Origin: Alphaproteobacteria bacterium
GTDB lineage: Bacteria; Pseudomonadota; Gammaproteobacteria; JAGOUN01
Length of the DNA stretch: 64,000 nt
Direction of reading: 5' to 3'
NCBI GenBank assembly: GCA_021151585.1
Contig: JAGKWX010000001.1
Coordinates: 62,001-126,000, forward strand
The notes below the pieces were generated by a model. That model was not told where the DNA came from. It ran no database searches and saw only the letters and a program-made list of their open reading frames with translations. Both the position numbers and the translations under genes were made by a program. Shown here in pieces: positions 48,855 through 56,056 of this stretch; position 1 is the first letter of the stretch; each line of letters opens with the position of its first letter.

Positions 48855-49166
48855 TTATTTTCTTGCATTCAAGACAGATTTTAGCCGCCGGAACGATTCT
48901 TTAGACAAATCTAAGCGACTAATAGGCAGATATTGGCTGTTATCACCGTCCTTGACACGGACAAAACAAAGATAACGCGTAATTATCGCCTCATGTAGCA
49001 TGTTATGCTCATTGATAAACGCCTTGCTCGACCTAACCTCACGCCAAACCAAGCCCACAACCAACAAGAGCAATAAACATTTGATCACCGGCATTATTTG
49101 GCTTAAAAATATAGCCATCATGGCCAAAAAAGTAACCAAGGCCATCAACACATAACCCGTTTTCAT
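48855..49166 (-). CDS. ygfX: YgfX-like membrane protein
   Basis: This is a 103-residue protein with two adjacent transmembrane helices (TGYVLMALVTFLAMMAIFLSQ, residues 3-22, then VIKCLLLLLVVGLVW) and a cytoplasmic tail containing RYLCFVRVKDGDNSQYLPIS. It matches YgfX/CptA, encoded with SdhE and reported in E. coli as a membrane protein affecting cell shape. Its ATG overlaps the sdhE stop by 4 bp, which also argues against a longer start at 49229. Confidence 0.8.
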   Translation of the reverse strand: MKTGYVLMALVTFLAMMAIFLSQIMPVIKCLLLLLVVGLVWREVRSSKAFINEHNMLHEAIITRYLCFVRVKDGDNSQYLPISRLDLSKESFRRLKSVLNARK

Positions 49167-49411
49167 CGACGCAATTTTTCCACCAAGCTTTTGTAATGCA
49201 GTGGCGCTACTTCCCTTCCACTGAGCCATAAAAACAATTGCTGATCATTTTCCGTTAACAATGACTCAAACGCAGTCTGCTCATCTTCATCAGCTTTAAC
49301 GTAACCCCCTGATAAATAACGCTTTAACAGTAAATCAATTTCCAACATGCCACGACGACATTGCCACTGCAATCTTTTTTGTTTTTCTAGAGGCGTTTCA
49401 ATTTTGGACAT
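49163..49411 (-). CDS. sdhE: FAD assembly factor SdhE
   Basis: This 82-residue protein has the diagnostic WQCRRGMLEIDLLLKRYL (RGxxE) motif, followed by FESLLTENDQQLFLWLSG. It promotes covalent FAD attachment to succinate dehydrogenase and fumarate reductase. It forms the usual pair with ygfX. A divergent small gene lies upstream, with a palindromic site between them. Confidence 0.95.
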   Translation of the reverse strand: MSKIETPLEKQKRLQWQCRRGMLEIDLLLKRYLSGGYVKADEDEQTAFESLLTENDQQLFLWLSGREVAPLHYKSLVEKLRR

Positions 49412-49415
49412 GGGT

Positions 49416-49444
49416 TTGTCAAATCCGTAAAAGTGATCTATGAT
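49416..49444 (+). promoter_or_regulatory. Predicted promoter of the 83-residue orphan
   Basis: TTGTCA (49416-49421) and TATGAT (49439-49444) are spaced 17 bp, each one mismatch from consensus. The -10 box lies inside the 20-bp palindrome at 49438. Confidence 0.6.
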
Positions 49445-49457
49445 ATTAATATCATAG
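49438..49457. promoter_or_regulatory. Perfect 20-bp palindrome, candidate operator
   Basis: CTATGATATT is followed directly by its reverse complement AATATCATAG, between divergent sdhE and the 83-residue gene. It covers the predicted -10 of the plus-strand promoter and contains a symmetric TATGAT on the minus strand. A dimeric repressor site is the simplest reading. Confidence 0.5.
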
Positions 49458-49478
49458 CAATAAACTTACAGGTTTTGT

Positions 49479-49730
49479 ATGGCTATACTCACGAAAGATT
49501 TACAGGATAAATTTAATAGAGCGGCCTTGCTTGCAGAAAATTTGTCAGAAAGTGAAAAAATTGTTTTTTATCATGAAATCAATGCCACAGCTTTGCAATT
49601 CGAAAAACATCCAAAAAACATAGCTGCGTTAAAAGCCATGCTAAAACAATCTGAACAAAAACTGGCAAACTCAAAAGAAGCACAAGAAACCCTCGCTTCT
49701 CTTATTACGCATATACAATGCACAATCTAA
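49479..49730 (+). CDS. Small helical orphan protein, 83 residues
   Basis: No family recognised. It is Lys/Glu/Ala/Leu-rich and predicted mostly helical (KDLQDKFNRAALLAENLSES, NIAALKAMLKQSEQKLANSK), possibly coiled coil. There is no signal peptide and no membrane segment. A clear promoter and a CAGG six to seven bases before the ATG support expression. It is divergent from sdhE and its product could be regulated through the palindrome upstream. Nothing indicates a function. Confidence 0.6.
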   Translation: MAILTKDLQDKFNRAALLAENLSESEKIVFYHEINATALQFEKHPKNIAALKAMLKQSEQKLANSKEAQETLASLITHIQCTI

Positions 49731-49933
49731 ATAAAGCATGTTGATAATTTTGTTTTAAATTTGCACAAAAAGATCCGAAATAACAATAACGACACTATCA
49801 TACCAAGACAGAGTGGGGCAGGTTGAGCTGACACAGTCGTTGGCTAAACTTGAAACATTAACTATCAACACACCCTAACAAAATGGATCTGATATGTTAA
49901 TATCTCCGTGATTGACATAACACGGCAAAATTC

Positions 49934-52900
49934 ATGCAAACATTATCTCTTAAAAACACATCATTACAATTTCAAGACTTACTCAGCGCACGTGGACTAC
50001 AACAACTCGACACAGAATTTTTGGAATATTTACATAATACCGATCATGGATTACATCATCACCTGATCGAATATCGAGCTAACGCCCTTGATTTATCAGC
50101 GCCACAAGTCAGCGAATTATTAATTGCACTGGCAAAACATATAGAAAACTTTATCGCGCAATTATTTGATATAAATAATGAAGTTGCAGGAACACAGCAA
50201 TATACCTTGCAAAAAAACCCGATTGGCTTATTTCGCAAAGACATTGTCCTGACTAAGGTAAAGCGTTTATTGCATAAAACGGAAAACTTACCCCCTTTTG
50301 CAGAATTGCATTCTGCTATACTAGCCGCCTTAATGAAACACAACATGACTACCGGCGATTTAGAACTCGACATCGCTACACTCGGTTTATTATATTTAAA
50401 TGATAGCGCACAATACGCCAAAGAATTAGAAACATTAACTCAATGGTGCGCACAAAGCCTACTCACTCCTGAAGGGCAAGATATTAGTCGAAATTGGCAA
50501 AGTTTTCGTTTCCCTGAAAAACTTGATTATGCACATTTAATCCCAACTCAAAGCATTGAACGCAACGGAGTGATGCAACAAACACTACCCAAAGCTTACT
50601 ATCATCAACGTGACGGATTTAATTTAACCGACACACGAATGTCTGCACAAGCAGTACAAAACGAAATCCATTACTGTATTTATTGCCATGATCATGAAGG
50701 CGATTTATGCTCCAAAGGCTTTCCCAATAATAAAAAGGATAAATCTCAAGGTTTTAAAAAAAACCCTCTTGATATCACCTTAACAGGCTGCCCGTTAGAA
50801 GAAAAAATTTCCGAAATGCACACACTAAAGCGCGACGGCTTTACTATAGGCGCACTCGCCATGGTAATGTTAGACAATCCCATGTGCCCGGCTACCGGCC
50901 ATCGCATTTGTAATGATTGTATGAAAGCATGTATCTATCAAAAGCAAACACCGGTAAATATCCCACAAATTGAAACACGTGTATTAACTGATGTACTCGC
51001 ACTACCCTGGGGCGTAGAGATTTATGACTTATTAACAAAATGGAATCCATTACGCCAACAACAATGGTTAATGCAATCGTATAATGGCAAAAAAATCATG
51101 ATAGCGGGTATGGGCCCTGCAGGGTTTACACTAGCACACCATTTATTGCAAGAAGGTTGCGCCGTGGTGGGTTTTGATGGATTAAAAATCGAACCATTAG
51201 CCGATATTTATTTACAACAACCGATTCGCGATTATCAATCTATTGTTGAATCTCTTGATGATCGCATTGTCGCCGGCTTCGGCGGCGTTGCTGAATACGG
51301 AATTACGGTTCGCTGGGATAAAAATTTCTTGAAACTTATTTATATTTCACTCATGCGTCGCCCACATTTTCAAGTGTTTGGCAACATACGTTTTGGTGGG
51401 ACAGTCACTGTAGAAGATGCCTGGCACTTGGGGTTTGATCATTTTGTTATAGCTGTCGGCGCGGGGTTACCTAAAGCCTTGCCAGTCAAAAACAGCATGG
51501 CAACGGGTATGCGTCAAGCCAATGATTTTCTCATGGCACTACAACTCACAGGCGCTGCAAAAAAAGACAGTTTTTCATCTCTTGAAATCCGTATGCCCGT
51601 TTTAGTGATTGGCGGCGGCTTAACTGGCGTTGACGCGGCAACCGAAGCCCAAGCCTATTACATTCGGCAAGTTGAAAAGGTATCAGCGCGTTATCATGCT
51701 TTAAGACAACTGCTCAGTGAAAATGAAATATTACAACAGTTTAATCTCTCTTCGATAGAAATTTTGAGAGAATTTTTAACGCATGCAGATCAAGTACTAC
51801 AAGAACGAGAGCAAGCCAAAAGAGAAAATCGCGAACCTGATTTTATTCAATTACTTCACTCATGGGGTGGCGTTAGTATTGTCTACCGCAAATCCATGCA
51901 AGCATCCCCTGCGTATATTAATAATCATGAAGAATTACATAAAGCACTAGAAGAAGGCTTGTTTTATATTGAACATCTAACGCCAACACAAGTCAATTTA
52001 GATCATCATGGCCATTGCATTTCAATGACCTTTAAAACAAATGAACATACAGATGTCACATTACCCGCAAAAAGTATTTTAGTGGCGACCGGCGCATCTT
52101 TAAATGTTGCTTATTCATTTGAACATCCACACGCATTCGAACGCAAAAGCATGCAATATCTTTCTTACACTGAAAAAAATGGGGAATTATATTCTGCGCA
52201 TTCAACAGAGCATTGTAAAGATCCAAATTTCGGACCATTTACGTCCTATCATACACACGGCACACATCGTGTTAGCTTTATCGGCGACACACACCCAGTA
52301 TTTCATGGCAATGTTGTCAAAGCAATTGCATCCGCGAAATATACTTATCCAAAGATTATGGAACACTTGAATACCGCATTACCCCATGCTCGAAATAAAC
52401 AAACACCCTTACCCACCTTGCAAGAATATTTGGTATTTCGACAAACTATAGAAGCACAGCTCAGCACAAAAATCATCGATATTCGCTCATCAGAGAACAT
52501 TATAGAGCTCGACATTCACGCCCCGCAAGCTATCAAACATTATCGTCCAGGTAATTTTTATCGCATACAAGCGTTCGAAACATACAAGAACAACGCTAGT
52601 GAAGCGCCATGGTTGTTTGCCAGCAATGTAAATCATGAACAAGGCATAGTGACATTTACACTAACACGCAAAGAAGCGAAAACTAATTTTTTAGACCTTT
52701 TTATTGTTGGTGATCCAGTTGCCTTAATGGGACCGTCGGGAGTCCGCAGCAAAATCTCTGATTTTCATGAAGCTATATTAATTATCGGCAATGAAAAAAG
52801 CCTATCACACGTCCACACCTATGCTAAAGCATTAAAAGAAAAAAATAACCATGTTGTTTTTTTGGGCTATTTTAACAACGCACATGATATTTTTTATAAA

Positions 52901-53332
52901 CAAGAAATTGAATCCATTTGCGATATGGTTATATGGACAGAAAACTGCATTGAAGGCTTAAAAAACTATGCTGAATCAACAACTGCTCTCATTCCATTCA
53001 TTGAAATCGATAGAATTCAAATTATTGGTGACAGCACACAGCTAAAGGAAATTGTCAAATTACAAAAGCAATATTTGAATAAAAAACTAACCAAACAACC
53101 TAAAATCACCGCATCAGTACATAGTCACATGCAATGTATGCTTAAAGGCGTATGTGCGCAATGTTTACAATGGCAAATCGATCCCGAAACAGGCGAACGC
53201 ACCAAAGCCGTTTTTGCATGCTCTTGGCAAGATCAACCCCTGGAGATTATCGATCTTGATCACCTGGCAAGCCGGGAAAAACAAAATAGTTGCCAGGAGA
53301 TATTGAATAGATTGGCGTTAAGATATCGCTAA
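49934..53332 (+). CDS. Fused GltD-like / PyrK-like iron-sulfur flavoprotein oxidoreductase
   Basis: This is an 1132-residue protein. Residues 1-240 are helical and unrecognised. A Cys-rich segment follows (Cys248, 251, 259, 286 and Cys318, 326, 329, 333), suited to two [4Fe-4S] clusters. It precedes a GltD-type flavoprotein with FAD motif AGMGPAG (391-397) and NAD(P) motif VIGGGLTGVD (558-567), interrupted by a long helical insertion. From about 840, a ferredoxin-reductase/PyrK-type domain has the FAD strand HYRPGNFYRIQ, VGDPVALMGPSG, a nucleotide-binding half, and Cys1068, 1074, 1077, 1096 suited to a [2Fe-2S] cluster. Together these are the parts of NfnB plus NfnA on one chain. The partner and reaction are unknown. 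It is monocistronic. Confidence 0.8.
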   Translation: MQTLSLKNTSLQFQDLLSARGLQQLDTEFLEYLHNTDHGLHHHLIEYRANALDLSAPQVSELLIALAKHIENFIAQLFDINNEVAGTQQYTLQKNPIGLFRKDIVLTKVKRLLHKTENLPPFAELHSAILAALMKHNMTTGDLELDIATLGLLYLNDSAQYAKELETLTQWCAQSLLTPEGQDISRNWQSFRFPEKLDYAHLIPTQSIERNGVMQQTLPKAYYHQRDGFNLTDTRMSAQAVQNEIHYCIYCHDHEGDLCSKGFPNNKKDKSQGFKKNPLDITLTGCPLEEKISEMHTLKRDGFTIGALAMVMLDNPMCPATGHRICNDCMKACIYQKQTPVNIPQIETRVLTDVLALPWGVEIYDLLTKWNPLRQQQWLMQSYNGKKIMIAGMGPAGFTLAHHLLQEGCAVVGFDGLKIEPLADIYLQQPIRDYQSIVESLDDRIVAGFGGVAEYGITVRWDKNFLKLIYISLMRRPHFQVFGNIRFGGTVTVEDAWHLGFDHFVIAVGAGLPKALPVKNSMATGMRQANDFLMALQLTGAAKKDSFSSLEIRMPVLVIGGGLTGVDAATEAQAYYIRQVEKVSARYHALRQLLSENEILQQFNLSSIEILREFLTHADQVLQEREQAKRENREPDFIQLLHSWGGVSIVYRKSMQASPAYINNHEELHKALEEGLFYIEHLTPTQVNLDHHGHCISMTFKTNEHTDVTLPAKSILVATGASLNVAYSFEHPHAFERKSMQYLSYTEKNGELYSAHSTEHCKDPNFGPFTSYHTHGTHRVSFIGDTHPVFHGNVVKAIASAKYTYPKIMEHLNTALPHARNKQTPLPTLQEYLVFRQTIEAQLSTKIIDIRSSENIIELDIHAPQAIKHYRPGNFYRIQAFETYKNNASEAPWLFASNVNHEQGIVTFTLTRKEAKTNFLDLFIVGDPVALMGPSGVRSKISDFHEAILIIGNEKSLSHVHTYAKALKEKNNHVVFLGYFNNAHDIFYKQEIESICDMVIWTENCIEGLKNYAESTTALIPFIEIDRIQIIGDSTQLKEIVKLQKQYLNKKLTKQPKITASVHSHMQCMLKGVCAQCLQWQIDPETGERTKAVFACSWQDQPLEIIDLDHLASREKQNSCQEILNRLALRYR

Positions 53333-53356
53333 AAATTCGCGATCCGCTGAGTACAG

Positions 53357-53394
53357 TCTATTGATAATCCTAGAAAAAATTGTCAATAGATTTT
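53357..53394. terminator. Terminator between convergent genes
   Basis: TCTATTGATAAT (53357-53368) pairs with ATTGTCAATAGA (53379-53390) at 11 of 12 positions around a 10-nt loop, followed by TTTTA on the plus strand. It serves the 1132-residue gene and perhaps the convergent kinase gene. Confidence 0.6.
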
Positions 53395-54793
53395 ACTCTT
53401 GCAAAGCATTTAAGACTTGCTCAAATACATAGCCCATATGCACACGATTTGCCAAATCCAACTTATCTACATTAAGCTCTAACAGTTTTTTACGATGAAA
53501 TCCAGTTTTACGAACATCGTCAGAATAACTACTATAATAACGATGTAGCGACTGAATATCAGAAAAATCCCAACCACCCTCAACCTCCATAGCACGACCA
53601 CGTTGCTGAATACGTTTCCACGCCAACTCAGGACGACCTTGCAAAACAATCATCAAATCCGATGAAGGTAAATCTCTATTAACTTTATGAAATTCAGTAC
53701 TTAGCCGATCTAATTGATTGTCAGTTAAATAACCGCAACGATGGAAATGCTGACAAAAAACCAATAAATCTTCTGCTAAAGAGCGATCTTTCACTACACT
53801 AACAGGACTAGTTAAGCCACGTCGACGCTGCTCAGCGCGCGTTTGCAAAAAATGATATTGCAGGTCATAACAATGTTCTTTTTTGTTTTTCAAAAATAAA
53901 TTTAACAAAGGATTTTTTTCTGGATTTTCATAAATAGCATCAATACGCAAACTGCGTTGCATAAGGGCTGTAACCGTCGATTTACCTAAACCAACATTAC
54001 CAGCAACTGTAATCAGTTTTTTGTTTTTCTTTAAGTACTCTTCTAATCTTTGCTCAGCTTCGCTGGCACGAATCGCTGCATCTGTCTCAGGCAAACGCAC
54101 CCAAGATTGTAAACCAGGGGTACATACCCGCAAATCCAGTTCTTTAATTTTCAGAGAAATTTTATCTACCGTTTCGCGCAGATAAGCTTCTAAATCTGCC
54201 CTCGGGCTGGCATCAATCACCAGGACCGGGCAAGAAGTATGACGAGAAACAAACGTTTCATATAAATTGTTTAATAAGTCGATATATGGCCTTGGAATAT
54301 TACGCTCACATTCACGACCACGCTTTTCAATACGCGCCATAATCGTATCAATATCAGCTCGCAAATACACTAAGAGAGTTGGCTCCTGAATTTTTTGCAT
54401 CATTAAGTTGTAATTATTTTGATACACCTCAAATTCAAGCTCATTCATATGGCCCATGATTTTTTGCGCCTTACCAAAAACATGGTAATCTTCAAAAATT
54501 GTTCTATCTTCTAAAACAATACCGCGCGCTTGTTCTATTTCATATTGTCGCTTTAAACGACCATTAAAAAATTCAAGCTGTGCAATTAATGCATGTTTTT
54601 TAGGGTCCTGATAAAATGCATCCAGCACATTCGGACTGAAATGCTCTTTAAAACTATGCACACGCTCATCGCCATCCATTGAGGGAAAATGACTCAATAA
54701 TTGGGTAGAAAATGGTGGCAATTTCATCGCCTCTACTAAAGTAGATTTACCAACACCAATATTACCAATAACACCAATTCGTAAATTTTCCAT
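53393..54793 (-). CDS. Tandem deoxynucleoside kinase, two dNK domains in one chain
   Basis: This is a 466-residue protein made of two P-loop deoxynucleoside kinase domains. Domain 1 (1-220) has GNIGVGKST (10-18), LEDRTIFED (94-102) and an Arg-rich lid (ARIEKRGRECERN). Domain 2 (255-466) has GNVGLGKST (265-273), KDRSLAED (335-342) and the lid KRIQQRGRAME. Both retain the nucleotide-binding P-loop and the DR(S/T) motif, so both could be active. The family phosphorylates deoxyadenosine, deoxyguanosine or deoxycytidine for dNTP salvage. Single-domain enzymes are about 210 residues. The gene is isolated, with the tRNA cluster upstream. Confidence 0.85.
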   Translation of the reverse strand: MENLRIGVIGNIGVGKSTLVEAMKLPPFSTQLLSHFPSMDGDERVHSFKEHFSPNVLDAFYQDPKKHALIAQLEFFNGRLKRQYEIEQARGIVLEDRTIFEDYHVFGKAQKIMGHMNELEFEVYQNNYNLMMQKIQEPTLLVYLRADIDTIMARIEKRGRECERNIPRPYIDLLNNLYETFVSRHTSCPVLVIDASPRADLEAYLRETVDKISLKIKELDLRVCTPGLQSWVRLPETDAAIRASEAEQRLEEYLKKNKKLITVAGNVGLGKSTVTALMQRSLRIDAIYENPEKNPLLNLFLKNKKEHCYDLQYHFLQTRAEQRRRGLTSPVSVVKDRSLAEDLLVFCQHFHRCGYLTDNQLDRLSTEFHKVNRDLPSSDLMIVLQGRPELAWKRIQQRGRAMEVEGGWDFSDIQSLHRYYSSYSDDVRKTGFHRKKLLELNVDKLDLANRVHMGYVFEQVLNALQE

Positions 54794-55145
54794 TCCTACC
54801 CTTGTTTACAGAAGTTTTTTCACTCATATTCATAATTGAGCATGATAACACAGAATATGGATATGATCAGTATTAACGCCGACCGTGATTAAACTAAAGC
54901 ATTAATTCTGTACTTATTTATAGCATGAGCGAGGTGAAAATTAATTTTTTACCTCGTAATATTTTCGGTCATGTATATACTTCCAGACTCTAGATAGTAC
55001 TAGTTATTTGTTGCCGTCCAGCTTGAGATGGAGCAATATATCGCTGTGATAAATTTAACAAAATCTGACGACACTTTTTATCGTCATCAATTCTTGCCCA
55101 GTTTGTATGACTTTTAGAACAGATATTCTTGAAATCTAGATAAGA
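54794..55145. other. Intergenic region between the kinase gene and the tRNA cluster
   Basis: This 352-bp AT-rich stretch has no convincing gene. It holds one strong inverted repeat, CGAGGTGAAAATT facing AATTTTTTACCTCG (54930-54956), possibly a transcript end for the tRNA operon. An apparent minus-strand reading frame at the right end is only tRNA sequence read in a protein frame. Confidence 0.5.
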
Positions 55146-55235
55146 TGGTGCCCGGGGCCGGGGTCGAACCGGCACGGGAGGATAAGTCCCGAGGGATTTT
55201 AAGTCCCTTGCGTCTACCAATTTCGCCACCCGGGC
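55146..55235 (-). tRNA. tRNA-Leu (anticodon TAA)
   Basis: The complement begins GCCCGGGTGGCGAAATTGG, a class II tRNA with a long variable arm. The anticodon region is GGGACTTAAAATCCC, the T loop is TTCGACC, the acceptor ends CCCGGGC and the CCA is encoded. It is the last of three tRNAs in a row. Confidence 0.96.
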
Positions 55236-55253
55236 AACGCAATAAAATAAATT

Positions 55254-55327
55254 TGGAGGCTGAGGCCGGAATCGAACCGACGTACAAGGATTTGCAGTCC
55301 TCTGCATGACCACTCTGCCACCCAGCC
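55254..55327 (-). tRNA. tRNA-Cys (anticodon GCA)
   Basis: Acceptor GGCTGGG pairs with CTCAGCC with one G-T pair. The anticodon region is AGGACTGCAAATCCT, the T loop is TTCGATT and the 3' end is TCCA, encoded. It lies 18 bp upstream of tRNA-Leu in transcription order. Confidence 0.96.
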
Positions 55328-55355
55328 GCATCGGCTCACAAGCCAATATTTGATT

Positions 55356-55430
55356 TGGAGCGGGAAACGAGGCTCGAACTCGCGACCCCAACCTTGGCAA
55401 GGTTGTGCTCTACCACTGAGCTATTCCCGC
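55356..55430 (-). tRNA. tRNA-Gly (anticodon GCC)
   Basis: The complement begins GCGGGAATAGCTCAGTGG. The anticodon arm is CAACCTTGCCAAGGTTG, the T loop is TTCGAGC and the 3' end is TCCA, encoded. It is the first tRNA after the promoter; Gly-Cys-Leu form one probable transcript. Confidence 0.96.
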
Positions 55431-55442
55431 GCTGAGGTAAGT

Positions 55443-55470
55443 ATTTTATTCATCTGACGATAGATGTCAA
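55443..55470 (-). promoter_or_regulatory. Promoter of the tRNA-Gly-Cys-Leu cluster
   Basis: On the minus strand a perfect TTGACA (55465-55470) and TAAAAT (55443-55448) are separated by 16 bp, 12 bases ahead of tRNA-Gly. pgsA ends just upstream at 55483. Confidence 0.75.
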
Positions 55471-55482
55471 GCACTTTCATAA

Positions 55483-56046
55483 TCAATTTGTCTGTTCAGC
55501 CCGTAACTGCGGCCAAGCTGCTTTAAAGTACATAAACATCGACCACAAAGTTAAGCCAGCAGCTGCATAGTACAAAATATAACCCAAAACCAAAAACCAG
55601 CCCGGTGTAATTTCTGACGTATAATATAGCAAAAATAAAATTGCGATCATTTGCAACACCGTTTTCATCTTACCAACATAAGACACCGCCACACTGGTGC
55701 GCTCGCCCAACTGCGCCATCCATTCACGCAAAGCAGAAACCGCAATCTCACGACCAATAATCACTATAGAGGGTAAAGTTAGCCAAGACAAATGCCCCTG
55801 ACCCAAAATTAAAATAATCGCTGATGCCACCAAAATCTTATCTGCAACCGGGTCCAAAAAAGCACCAAAAGCGGTGGCCTGGCCTAATTTTCGAGCCAAA
55901 AAACCATCCAACCAATCGGTTAAACATGCAACCAAAAAAATCGTCGAAGCAAATGAATGCGCCCCCGCAAAAGGCAAATAATAAACAACCACCATAAATG
56001 GAATTAGCAGAATTCGAATAATCGATACAATATTAGGAAAGTTCAT
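55483..56046 (-). CDS. pgsA: CDP-diacylglycerol--glycerol-3-phosphate 3-phosphatidyltransferase
   Basis: This 187-residue inner-membrane enzyme makes phosphatidylglycerol-phosphate. The CDP-alcohol phosphotransferase motif is complete: DGFLARKLGQATAFGAFLD, then PVADK. Several hydrophobic helices are present. The start at MNFPNIVSIIRILLIP is the family N-terminus; the longer in-frame start at 56073 would overlap uvrC. It follows uvrC by 10 bp, the usual pairing. Confidence 0.96.
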   Translation of the reverse strand: MNFPNIVSIIRILLIPFMVVVYYLPFAGAHSFASTIFLVACLTDWLDGFLARKLGQATAFGAFLDPVADKILVASAIILILGQGHLSWLTLPSIVIIGREIAVSALREWMAQLGERTSVAVSYVGKMKTVLQMIAILFLLYYTSEITPGWFLVLGYILYYAAAGLTLWSMFMYFKAAWPQLRAEQTN

Positions 56047-56056
56047 GTGTTCCGCC

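Noticed and set aside
54990..55400. Open frame of 136 codons on the minus strand
   Set aside because: It runs through tRNA-Leu, tRNA-Cys and part of tRNA-Gly; the peptide is simply tRNA sequence translated.
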